This document shows positions 57,005 to 64,000 of a DNA stretch of 64,000 nucleotides, piece after piece. Source of the stretch: Sphingobacterium humi (GTDB lineage: Bacteria; Bacteroidota; Bacteroidia; Sphingobacteriales; Sphingobacteriaceae); NCBI RefSeq assembly GCF_009768885.1, contig NZ_WSQA01000005.1, positions 1 through 64,000 on the forward strand. Direction: 5' to 3'. The first letter of the stretch is position 1; every line of letters starts with the position of its first letter. The position numbers were made by a program, and so were the translations under genes. The notes under the pieces were generated by a model. It saw only the letters and a program-made list of their open reading frames with translations. It did no database searches and was not told the origin of the DNA.

Positions 57005-58102
57005 ATGAGTACAGTAAATGAAATAGCACAAAAGTTAAAAGATTTAAAAGAAAATATCATTCTTATCTACGCATTCAATGCAACGGGTAAAACCCGATTG
57101 TCTGTTGAATACAAAAATATTACCAAAAAACCTGATGATGGTAAACATATAGGGGTTTATTATAATGCTTTTAGTGAAGATTTGTTTGTATGGGATAATG
57201 ACAATGATAACGGTGAGCAAAATATCAAGCTCGACATTAAGTTTAGTAGTTTAAATCGTCTTCACAGTTTAATGACCGAAGAAGATGTCGAAAAAAAGCT
57301 AATTCCTTACAAAAGGAAATACAATTTCTTTTTTGATCCAAATCGTGACTTTGAAAAAGATGGATTCGCTTCAGTTACTTTTTACAAATTAGAAGATACA
57401 GAGAGTAAAACCTCAATAAAAATTTCAAGAGGTGAAGAACGGATTTTTGTGTGGTGTTTCTTTTTAGCACTATTGGAGATTGACGGCTGGGCAAATACAC
57501 AAAATGCTCATTTCTTTATTGATGACCCGGTTTCAAGTCTAGATGACCATAATATTTTTGTTACAGCTTATACTGTATTTGATTTAATAGAAAAAGAGTT
57601 TGAAAAAAGAAAAATCTTAATTACATCGCATCACTTTGGTTTTCTGACTATTTTGTCGGATATGCTTGGAAAAGGAGAGAAATCCAGCAAGTTCAGAAAT
57701 AGAGACAATTCAAAGAAGTACAAAGAATTTATACTTGAAGGAAATAGTGAAGATTTGTCACTGATAAAGACTAAAGATGGTGTATTTCTTTATCATTTGA
57801 GATTACTTCAAATTTTAAATCAAGCTGCCGATTCTAAAGAAGTTTATATTTATCATTTTGCTTTGTTAAGGCAAGTATTAGAGAATATTGCCTCATTTCT
57901 TGGTGTTGGACAATTTAGTTACGTTTTGGAACAGATTGGAATAACCGATCAAGACCGCGTGGCTTTTATAGTAAATGCACTTTCACACTTAAATGTTTAT
58001 TATCAACAAATAGACAAGCCTGTACCTGATAACTTAGAAATATTTAACGAAGTATTATCAAGAATTATGGACAAATACAGGTTTATCATTCCTAAAGACT
58101 AA
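57005..58102 (+). CDS. PrrC/RloC-like AAA ATPase, putative anticodon nuclease
   Basis: A 365-residue ABC-type ATPase without a coiled-coil insert. Walker A is AFNATGKT (23-30), the signature SRGEE (141-145), Walker B FFIDDP (170-175) with D-loop SSLDD (177-181), and a switch His in ITSHH (206-210). The C-terminal domain (about 260-365) has R289-x3-E293 and H328 in NALSHLN. E. coli PrrC, which cleaves tRNA-Lys when its partner type I enzyme is disabled, uses an Arg-x3-Glu...His triad with nearly the same spacing. Placement between hsdS and hsdM, with gaps of 2 and 5 bases, fits a suicide back-up to restriction. RNase activity is inference. Confidence 0.8.
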   Translation: MSTVNEIAQKLKDLKENIILIYAFNATGKTRLSVEYKNITKKPDDGKHIGVYYNAFSEDLFVWDNDNDNGEQNIKLDIKFSSLNRLHSLMTEEDVEKKLIPYKRKYNFFFDPNRDFEKDGFASVTFYKLEDTESKTSIKISRGEERIFVWCFFLALLEIDGWANTQNAHFFIDDPVSSLDDHNIFVTAYTVFDLIEKEFEKRKILITSHHFGFLTILSDMLGKGEKSSKFRNRDNSKKYKEFILEGNSEDLSLIKTKDGVFLYHLRLLQILNQAADSKEVYIYHFALLRQVLENIASFLGVGQFSYVLEQIGITDQDRVAFIVNALSHLNVYYQQIDKPVPDNLEIFNEVLSRIMDKYRFIIPKD

Positions 58103-58107
58103 ATAAA

Positions 58108-59739
58108 ATGACACAAAAAGAACAACATAAAAGGTTAGGCGATACCCTTTGGAACATTGCGAATGATTTACGGGGAGCAATGAATGCGGATGATTTCCGT
58201 GATTACATGCTTTCGTTTCTTTTTCTTCGGTATTTATCGTTCAACTACGAGGAAGCTGCTAAAAAGGAATTGGGAAAGGATTATCCTGAAATTAAATCAA
58301 AAGATTTAAGACCCGATTTTGTAATTCCGCCACCGTTAGAAGAATGGTACAAAAATAATGAGGAAGATGTAGAAGAATTTGAAGAACAGATGCGTAGAAA
58401 AGTGCATTATGTAATCAAACCAAAATACCTATGGAGCAACATTACCGAATTGGCTCGTACTCAAAATGATGATTTATTAGAAACACTTGAAAATGGATTT
58501 CGCTATATCGAAAACGAATCGTTTGGTACTACATTTAAAGGACTTTTTTCTGAAATTAATCTCAATTCGGAGAAGTTAGGAAAAACACCAAAAGAAAGGA
58601 ATGATAAACTTTGTAAGGTTATTGGAAAGATAGCTGAAGGGATTGCTGATTTTTCAACGGATACCGATACACTTGGAAATGCTTATGAATATCTGATTGG
58701 TAAATTTGCCGCAGGTTCAGGAAAAAAAGCAGGAGAATTTTACACGCCGCAAGAAGTTTCAACCATTCTTTCCGAAATCGTTACTTTAGACAGCCAAGAC
58801 CCTACAACAGGACTGAAACCGAAGTTGGATAAAGTGCTGGATATGGCTTGCGGTTCGGGGTCTTTACTTTTAAATGTTCGTAATCAATTAAAGAACGCTA
58901 AGGGAAGTATTGGCAAAATTTACGGTCAGGAAAAGAATATTACCACCTACAACCTTGCCCGAATGAATATGTTATTGCACGGGATGAAAGATACCGAGTT
59001 TGAGATATTCCACGGCGATACATTGCTCAATCAATGGGAATTACTCAACGAAATGAACCCAAGCAAAAAAACAGAGTTTGACGCCATAGTTGCCAATCCA
59101 CCATTTAGTTTGCGTTGGGAACCCAACGAAGCAATGGGTGAAGATTTTCGTTTCAAAAGCTATGGCTTAGCGCCCAAATCGGCAGCCGACTTCGCGTTTT
59201 TATTGCACGGCTTTCACTTTCTTGGTAAAGAAGGTACGATGGCGATTATTTTGCCACACGGAGTACTGTTTCGTGGTGGTGCAGAAGAGCGCATAAGAAC
59301 GAAACTGTTGAAAGACAACCATATTGATACGGTTATTGGTCTGCCTCCCAATTTGTTCTATTCTACGGGTATTCCTGTTTGTATTTTAGTATTAAAAAAA
59401 TGTAAAAAACAAGAGGATGTATTATTTATTAATGCAGCTGAACATTATGAAAAAGAAAAACGACAAAATTCACTTAGTGAGAACCATATTAAAAATATTG
59501 TAGAAACTTACAAATTTCGAAGTGAAAGAGAGCGATATTCATGTATAGTTTCGATGGATGAAATAGAGAAGAATGGTTATAATTTGAATATTTCCCGTTA
59601 TGTAAGTACAGCAGAAGATGAAGTGATTATCGATTTAAAAGAGGTGCATAGGGAATTGGAAATAATTGAACGAAAAATCAATAGCAGTACCAACCAACAC
59701 AATGAATATTTGAAAGAATTGGGATTGAAAACAATATAA
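58108..59739 (+). CDS. hsdM: Type I DNA adenine methyltransferase, HsdM subunit
   Basis: A 543-residue N6-adenine methyltransferase. An N-terminal helical domain (about 5-150) is followed by GEFYTPQEVS (209-218), the SAM-binding motif DMACGSGS (245-252) and the catalytic NPPF (330-333). A C-terminal helical tail (about 500-543) contacts HsdS. It is the last gene of the operon, which is unusual; hsdM is more often first. A terminator follows 112 bases on. Confidence 0.95.
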   Translation: MTQKEQHKRLGDTLWNIANDLRGAMNADDFRDYMLSFLFLRYLSFNYEEAAKKELGKDYPEIKSKDLRPDFVIPPPLEEWYKNNEEDVEEFEEQMRRKVHYVIKPKYLWSNITELARTQNDDLLETLENGFRYIENESFGTTFKGLFSEINLNSEKLGKTPKERNDKLCKVIGKIAEGIADFSTDTDTLGNAYEYLIGKFAAGSGKKAGEFYTPQEVSTILSEIVTLDSQDPTTGLKPKLDKVLDMACGSGSLLLNVRNQLKNAKGSIGKIYGQEKNITTYNLARMNMLLHGMKDTEFEIFHGDTLLNQWELLNEMNPSKKTEFDAIVANPPFSLRWEPNEAMGEDFRFKSYGLAPKSAADFAFLLHGFHFLGKEGTMAIILPHGVLFRGGAEERIRTKLLKDNHIDTVIGLPPNLFYSTGIPVCILVLKKCKKQEDVLFINAAEHYEKEKRQNSLSENHIKNIVETYKFRSERERYSCIVSMDEIEKNGYNLNISRYVSTAEDEVIIDLKEVHRELEIIERKINSSTNQHNEYLKELGLKTI

Positions 59740-59850
59740 AAGACCATGGATAATTGATCTTAAATGCAAAAAAGATCTAGAATTTGCGAAAAGAATTTTG
59801 TAACCTAGAAATTCGATTAATACTTAATATAAGTTTCACAAAAACAACAT

Positions 59851-59875
59851 AGCCCATTGCTTTAAGCAGTGGGCT
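59851..59875 (+). terminator. Terminator of the R-M operon
   Basis: AGCCCATTGC (59851-59860) pairs with GCAGTGGGCT (59866-59875), one wobble pair, followed by G and eight T. Confidence 0.85.
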
Positions 59876-59919
59876 GTTTTTTTTAAATGATTTAAACAGG
59901 AAAAGTTTCACATAATCGG

Positions 59920-60201
59920 CTAATGCTGAGAATTACCTTCCAACACCTTGCTAATATCACTTCTACGGATAAGGATTTTCCGTTCGAGTTTGATAAGAGG
60001 TATCAGTCCGTCATCCCTTTAATTTTGCAAGTTTTGTTTGCTGATGGGAAGCATCTCGAAAACCTGTTTGTCTGAAATATAGAGTTCCCCTTTTTTGAGT
60101 TAGTGGAAATATTCTCTAATTAACAGTAATTCATTTTTGATTCCTAACAAAACTTCCATTTGGGCAAACATATTGACGTTTGAATTTTCAACCTGTTTCA
60201 T
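59920..60201 (-). pseudogene. Dead excisionase-like helix-turn-helix gene with two in-frame stops
   Basis: From the ATG at 60201 the minus strand reads 93 residues to a TAG at 59920-59922, interrupted by TAA at codon 34 (60100-60102) and codon 61 (60019-60021). The parts read MKQVENSNVNMFAQ..., LKKGELYISDKQVFEMLPIS and RDDGLIPLIKLERKILIRRS, ending ISKVLEGNSQH. This is the HTH_17/MerR-like fold of excisionase-type proteins common on Bacteroidota mobile elements. The frame is otherwise intact from end to end, so it decayed recently by two point changes. Confidence 0.85.
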
Positions 60202-60594
60202 TTCTTTTGCTTTATTTACTGGTGGCTTTTCCTCCCCCCCATGAGTAATCTCCCTTCGGGTCTTACTATCCCGAAATACAATAAAACAGTTTAATTATAT
60301 TAAACAAACATGATTTTGTCTATTTGCTTTGAGCTAACGGAAATACGTTGAAAAGCATAGTAATAAGCACCGTTACTAAATCTATACCTAACTTTTTTGA
60401 TTATCATTTTTAAAGCCTAGTAAATCAACCGATAGAGCTTTTTCCTGAAAACTTTAATATATAGGTTGGAATCAACAGATCCAGCAAGAAGAATTATCAA
60501 GAGTCGGTTTACCCATAAACCATATTTTTATATCAATTTCTACTTATAAACTGAAATTCTTCTACGCTGTTCCTGTTGAGGCTAACTTATTTTT
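60202..60594. other. AT-rich non-coding right end of the island
   Basis: No gene. A C-run (about 60233-60240) and AT-rich sequence without visible coding likeness; probably remains of mobile DNA. Confidence 0.45.
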
Positions 60595-60606
60595 TTGTGA
60601 ATTAAA
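60595..60606 (+). repeat. Right 12-base direct repeat of the island
   Basis: TTGTGAATTAAA, identical to 50645-50656; it overlaps the stop codon (60602-60604) of the outer-membrane protein gene on the minus strand. Confidence 0.5.
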
Positions 60607-61531
60607 AGGCAAAGGAAACATGGGTCAACACGCGGTTGCCGGCATCGATTCTACCTTTTCCTAAATCTTGGTTCAGTGGCGTTTGAAAAGAGGCACCTAC
60701 AGACACCCGTTTGAAGTTGGCTTCTAGGCCCACACTGGCATTTAACAAGTGTCCGCCTGTTTCTTCCACTTTATAACCCATGGCATGGTCTTTTTGCTGA
60801 CGCTCGTAGGACAAACCTAGGTTTGGCGCCAAGCGTTTATCCATGCCTAAACTAATTTTATAATAGGCGGCTGCATTGGCGGCAAACTTATTTCCGTAAC
60901 GGTAATCGTCTTTATTTTCGGTGTTGATCTTATAACTGGCATTGGCATTAATGCCAAAATCTTGCAGACGGATATCATACATCAAGCTTGGGATAAAGTC
61001 TAAACTTCCGGTTCCCAGCTGAAAGATATTCGGGTTTGTAGCGACCGCATTTTGCTGTTCTTGTACGTCATAAGCACCTGAAGGAAGTTTTACACCCATA
61101 CCTAGCCATAAGGATTGAACGAGTAATTTGCTGTTGGCGGTGGTTTGTGATCCATCAAATAGTTTGAAATAACCGTTGATCACCACGTCGCCAAGTCCGT
61201 TTTTCTTCCGGGTAAGGTCATTACCTTCGGTATATTTCTCATTGAAGTTATATGGAAGGATAGCCAATACGCGCCAGCGCTGACCAATATTCCAGGCGCC
61301 CCAAAGTTCCATGCTTTGGTATTTTTCGTCGGTTGTTAAGGCGGTGCGGTTGCCATGGATATCCAATTGGGTGGTCAATCGGTTAAATTGATAGCGAACC
61401 CCCATAAAGCGTTTGCTGAAATCGGGCAGAAGACCGATATAATAGCCACCCACACCACAACCACAGATGTCGCAGGCTTTGGCAACAGGCATGCTGGCTA
61501 GCAGGAGGAGGGCAAGTGCAATTTTTTTCAT
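60602..61531 (-). CDS. Outer-membrane beta-barrel protein with CDICGC start
   Basis: A 309-residue exported protein. A signal peptide (about 1-17, IALALLLLASMPVAKA) is followed at once by CDICGCGVGGYY, a Cys cluster able to bind a metal, then a series of alternating strands with GxG turns and a C-terminal Phe, as in outer-membrane barrels. The start at 61531 fits the signal peptide; an upstream ATG at 61573 is rejected. One base separates it from the peroxidase gene, which places it in the copper-related operon. Automated annotation may say transporter. Confidence 0.8.
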   Translation of the reverse strand: MKKIALALLLLASMPVAKACDICGCGVGGYYIGLLPDFSKRFMGVRYQFNRLTTQLDIHGNRTALTTDEKYQSMELWGAWNIGQRWRVLAILPYNFNEKYTEGNDLTRKKNGLGDVVINGYFKLFDGSQTTANSKLLVQSLWLGMGVKLPSGAYDVQEQQNAVATNPNIFQLGTGSLDFIPSLMYDIRLQDFGINANASYKINTENKDDYRYGNKFAANAAAYYKISLGMDKRLAPNLGLSYERQQKDHAMGYKVEETGGHLLNASVGLEANFKRVSVGASFQTPLNQDLGKGRIDAGNRVLTHVSFAF

Positions 61532-61532
61532 A

Positions 61533-62558
61533 TTATTCTTGGAATAAAGGGTTTTTGATAAAAGTTTCATCATTTAAGGTATTGAGGAAGGCCAGCAATT
61601 GCTGTACTTCCAGATCGGAAAGGGAAATCCCCATATTTTCGCGAAGAATAGGATCGAGGTTTTCCGTCGCCTGCACCTCACGGCGGTAATGTGTAATGAC
61701 AGCTTCCAAGGTTCGAAATCGGCCATCGTGCATAAATGGTGCGGTATATCCCAGGTTGCGTAAAGTCGGCACCCGGAATTTAAGCTTGTCATTTGGCAGT
61801 TGGGAAATCTCAAAGCGCCCCAGGTCGCCCGCCGGGTTAATGCCAATGCCATTATCGCGGAAGGAATGATCGGTAAATAAGGGTTCCTGATGGCAGCTGC
61901 TGCATTTGCTTTTAAAAAGGCTATAACCTGCCGCTTCTTCTGTTGTAAACGTCGCCTCCTTGCGAACCACCTTATCGTATTTGGACTGGTCGGAAACCAT
62001 CAGTAGCATAAATTGCGACATGGCTTTTAACATATTGATGCTGGTGATTTCTTTGCTACCAAACGCTTTTTGAAAGAGGTTCTGGTATTCCGGAGAATTG
62101 TTGAGTTTTTTCAGCACATTCGGAAACTTCTCATCCATCTCTACTTCGTTTTCAATAGGGGCAACAGGAAAGAGGTCTAAATGGATAACACCACCATCCC
62201 AAAAGAAGGTTTCATTCCAGGCCAGGTTCATGAGTGGCATGCTGTTTCGGATGCCCAATCGATCGTCGATGCCATGACTTACATCATGCCCATGATGGGT
62301 AAAGGCATGGCCGGAGATGTGGCAGCTTCCACAGGAGATGGTATTATCGCGGGAAAGAAGCGGGTCGTAAAACAGCTTTTTGCCGAGTTCAAATTTTTCT
62401 TTCGTAATGGGGTTGCTGGCTAATTTATACAGCGGCTCAGGGAAGTGAGCCGGTTGCACAAAAGCAAGCAATTGTTCCTCAATAAGGTCATCCGCCTTTC
62501 TACAGGCGATGACCGTTAGCAGAATAACCCCCAATACGAGGAGGGCTTTTCTATTCAT
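61533..62558 (-). CDS. Di-haem cytochrome c peroxidase, MbnH-like
   Basis: A 341-residue lipoprotein (lipobox TVIAC, Cys 19) with two haem c sites, CGSCH (76-80) and CSSCH (about 217-221), and the MauG/CcpA-type regions DPLLSRDNTISC and TLRNLGYTAPFMHDGR. In MbnP/MbnH pairs the di-haem enzyme oxidises a Trp of the partner to make a copper site. Its start overlaps the end of the MbnP-like gene by eight bases, which supports that reading over plain hydrogen-peroxide removal. Confidence 0.9.
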   Translation of the reverse strand: MNRKALLVLGVILLTVIACRKADDLIEEQLLAFVQPAHFPEPLYKLASNPITKEKFELGKKLFYDPLLSRDNTISCGSCHISGHAFTHHGHDVSHGIDDRLGIRNSMPLMNLAWNETFFWDGGVIHLDLFPVAPIENEVEMDEKFPNVLKKLNNSPEYQNLFQKAFGSKEITSINMLKAMSQFMLLMVSDQSKYDKVVRKEATFTTEEAAGYSLFKSKCSSCHQEPLFTDHSFRDNGIGINPAGDLGRFEISQLPNDKLKFRVPTLRNLGYTAPFMHDGRFRTLEAVITHYRREVQATENLDPILRENMGISLSDLEVQQLLAFLNTLNDETFIKNPLFQE

Positions 62559-63363
62559 TGCTTAATTTTTGGAAATTATGGGTATGGTCATGTCTAAACA
62601 TGCCGGCATAGTTATCTGCGATTAAATCATTCGGGCCGCCAACCATAACGGTGCTATTTGTGGCGATACTGATTTTATTAGGGCCATCAAATACTTTTCC
62701 TAAGTCGACCATTAAATGGATATCCGAACTTAGGTTTTCTTTTACTTCGGCAGCACCAGCAGCCGTCAGGTCGACTTGAATAACTTTTACGTTATCTTTA
62801 GTTGGGGTTTTGTCGCCCCCGAATAGGCCAATATGGTATCTGAATTTTTTATCCTTAGCGGTAGATACCGGGGAATTACCTTCCATTTTAAAGAAAATAT
62901 AACCGGTATTCCAGCCCCAATACATATCATTGGCGCTGATATCTAAAATCCCGGTGCGCTCTTCTAGCGGTAGGATGTTGGTTTCCTTATCCAATCCTAG
63001 TGTAAATTCCAGTTTTTGGTATTTACCTTCAGGCACTTTTACTGTGGGGAATAAACTGGCTTGTTTGCTGGCATCTACCAAGAAATAAGCATCTTTTTTC
63101 GGTACGGTATAGATTTCACCTTTAGTATTGGTCAACTTAATATTGCTGATAAAGTATTTTAGGGTTTCGATATTAAATTGTTCGTTGCTGCCGTTGCTGT
63201 AATTATAAGAAGAAAGCACTAATGTTTTGCCACCCACAATATTATCGAATTTCAGTTTTACCTGACCTTGTTTATCGGCATTGAAGTTTGTTTCATTATC
63301 TTTTGAGCAAGAGAAAAGGGTTGCTAGCAACATAAGGCCAGCCAATGTATGTTTTAAATTCAT
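62551..63363 (-). CDS. MbnP-like copper-binding lipoprotein
   Basis: A 270-residue lipoprotein (lipobox ATLFSC, Cys near residue 19). The segments FNIETLKYFISNIKL (about 63-77), EFTLGLDKETN (about 124-134) and NDMYWGWNTGYIFFKMEG (about 154-171) are the core of the MbnP family. The Trp pair in YWGWNTGY is a candidate for oxidation by the MbnH-like neighbour, and the His-rich end HDHTHNF may add metal ligands. No methanobactin gene is nearby. Confidence 0.88.
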   Translation of the reverse strand: MNLKHTLAGLMLLATLFSCSKDNETNFNADKQGQVKLKFDNIVGGKTLVLSSYNYSNGSNEQFNIETLKYFISNIKLTNTKGEIYTVPKKDAYFLVDASKQASLFPTVKVPEGKYQKLEFTLGLDKETNILPLEERTGILDISANDMYWGWNTGYIFFKMEGNSPVSTAKDKKFRYHIGLFGGDKTPTKDNVKVIQVDLTAAGAAEVKENLSSDIHLMVDLGKVFDGPNKISIATNSTVMVGGPNDLIADNYAGMFRHDHTHNFQKLSNE

Positions 63364-63449
63364 GGTTTTACGTTTAACGAGTATTAAATAAAATAAATAG
63401 GGTGGCTTGCCGTGGTTTACGGAAGCATCAAATAGTTTAGAATAATGAG

Positions 63450-63818
63450 TTAAACGAGGGGTGGGTGGAAGAGCGAGCCAATATGATCCTTAGGATTTAA
63501 GGAACTTTGGTATAGGGGATAATCTTGCGGTAACAAGATAACTGTTTGTGGGTTTTCAAAACAAAACTCCACAGCATCTACCGTTGATGCTTCATGAAAA
63601 TGAACTTTGAAATTCTGTTGTTCCTTCTCCTGCTGGTCTTTTAGTTTTTGCATTAAATAACATTGACCATGACAGCTGTTGTTTTCCATATTCCGCTGAA
63701 TACAGAGATACTTTTCAATATAATTTTGATTGTAATAGAAGGAGGCGGAAATCAATAAGGTCATGTTGCTTTGTAAAAGCATGATAGGAATCATGATATA
63801 GAGCAAAAACCTGTTCAT
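63450..63818 (-). CDS. Small Cys/His-containing hypothetical protein, 122 residues
   Basis: Not recognised by function. An N-terminal signal or membrane segment (about 1-25) is followed by YLCIQRNMENNSCHGQCYLM, three Cys and a His that could bind a metal. The start at 63818 is preferred to one at 63830, which lies within the promoter element. It is the first gene of the copper-related cluster; 86 bases separate it from the MbnP-like gene. Confidence 0.75.
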   Translation of the reverse strand: MNRFLLYIMIPIMLLQSNMTLLISASFYYNQNYIEKYLCIQRNMENNSCHGQCYLMQKLKDQQEKEQQNFKVHFHEASTVDAVEFCFENPQTVILLPQDYPLYQSSLNPKDHIGSLFHPPLV

Positions 63819-63827
63819 TATGCCCTG

Positions 63828-63835
63828 CAAATCTA
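63828..63835 (-). promoter_or_regulatory. Promoter -7 element TAGATTTG of the copper-related cluster
   Basis: Exact TAnnTTTG match on the minus strand, nine bases before the ATG at 63818. Confidence 0.5.
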
Positions 63836-63917
63836 TAAATAAAGTTCGTAAGTAAAAATTTTACATTGAATTAATTTACTATAATGAAACGAACGTAATT
63901 GTGATAAATAGTTTTTG

Positions 63918-63925
63918 TACTTTTG
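63918..63925 (+). promoter_or_regulatory. Promoter -7 element TACTTTTG of the exonuclease-like gene
   Basis: Exact TAnnTTTG match, 32 bases before the ATG at 63958, with TTG at 63898-63900 as a plausible -33 element. Confidence 0.55.
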
Positions 63926-63957
63926 TAAAGTTTGCAAAATACGTAAAGCGAAAAGAC

Positions 63958-64000
63958 ATGGAATTGAACTTACAGCGCCCGTTGGCCTTTTTTGATTTAG
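63958..64000 (+). CDS. 3'-5' exonuclease-like protein, 5' end only
   Basis: The window ends 14 codons into this gene. MELNLQRPLAFFDL is the usual opening of Bacteroidota DnaQ-like exonucleases, with the first metal-binding Asp in the FFDLE motif. The rest lies outside the window. Confidence 0.6.
   Translation, partial: MELNLQRPLAFFDL

Larger units (their letters stand above)
50645..60606. mobile_element. Putative mobile defence island carrying a type I R-M operon
   Basis: The stretch is visibly AT-richer than the core on both sides, encodes a full restriction-modification operon, and ends in a dead excisionase-like gene. TTGTGAATTAAA occurs at both edges (50645-50656 and 60595-60606). The left copy starts two bases after a terminator, the right copy overlaps the stop codon of the next core gene. 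Removing one repeat and the contents (9,950 bases) leaves a compact convergent gene pair. No integrase is present, so it is either decayed or was moved by enzymes supplied elsewhere. Confidence 0.55.

Overview
The window is from a chromosome of the Bacteroidota, most probably of the Sphingobacteriaceae (Sphingobacterium or Pedobacter type). This rests on the many promoters with the Bacteroidota -7 element TAnnTTTG, the lineage-typical families (DUF4199, DUF4249 paired with a TonB receptor, DUF4783 next to nadC, MbnP), the lack of strong Shine-Dalgarno sites, and the overall protein likeness. No rRNA, tRNA, CRISPR array or replication origin was recognised.

Layout. 1-10.3 kb: a LacI-type regulator, UbiX, a dihydroorotase-like protein that lacks its metal ligands, two hypotheticals, two family-2 glycosyltransferases, a metallo-beta-lactamase-fold hydrolase, a tiny membrane protein, IspD and QueA. 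10.5-17.6 kb: a glycogen/alpha-glucan operon (GH31, glgB, glgA, glgC). 17.6-25.5 kb: a DMT transporter with an Lrp regulator, a large FAD/Fe-S 2-hydroxyacid dehydrogenase, and exported proteins. 25.6-28.7 kb: a TonB receptor with its DUF4249 lipoprotein. 28.7-36.8 kb: a polysaccharide deacetylase, HhH protein, Apt, TerC, GpmI, nadC, plsY and an M48 peptidase lipoprotein. 37-41.5 kb: an ABC transporter whose permease is fused to an M1 peptidase. 41.6-50.6 kb: an AAA ATPase, an asymmetric ABC-F protein, AGCS and NhaC transporters, a NUDIX hydrolase, PyrE and an SRPBCC protein.

50.6-60.6 kb is a visibly AT-rich accessory island. It holds a type I restriction-modification operon in the unusual order regulator - hsdR - DUF1016 nuclease - hsdS - PrrC/RloC-like AAA ATPase - hsdM, followed by a terminator and a dead excisionase-like gene with two in-frame stops. 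The same 12-base sequence sits at both edges: just after the terminator of the SRPBCC gene, and across the stop codon of the next core gene. Deleting one repeat plus the island would restore a simple convergent gene pair sharing one terminator. I read this as a mobile defence island of about 9.95 kb.

60.6-63.8 kb: a probable copper-handling operon (small Cys/His protein, MbnP-like lipoprotein, MbnH-like di-haem peroxidase, outer-membrane protein with a CDICGC start). The window ends in the first codons of a 3'-5' exonuclease-like gene.

Across the window, five genes have a TAnnTTTG element only 4-5 bases before the ATG, which suggests leaderless mRNAs. Two copies of a MITE-like inverted repeat, one with perfect 57-base arms, lie at 19.6 and 46.8 kb.
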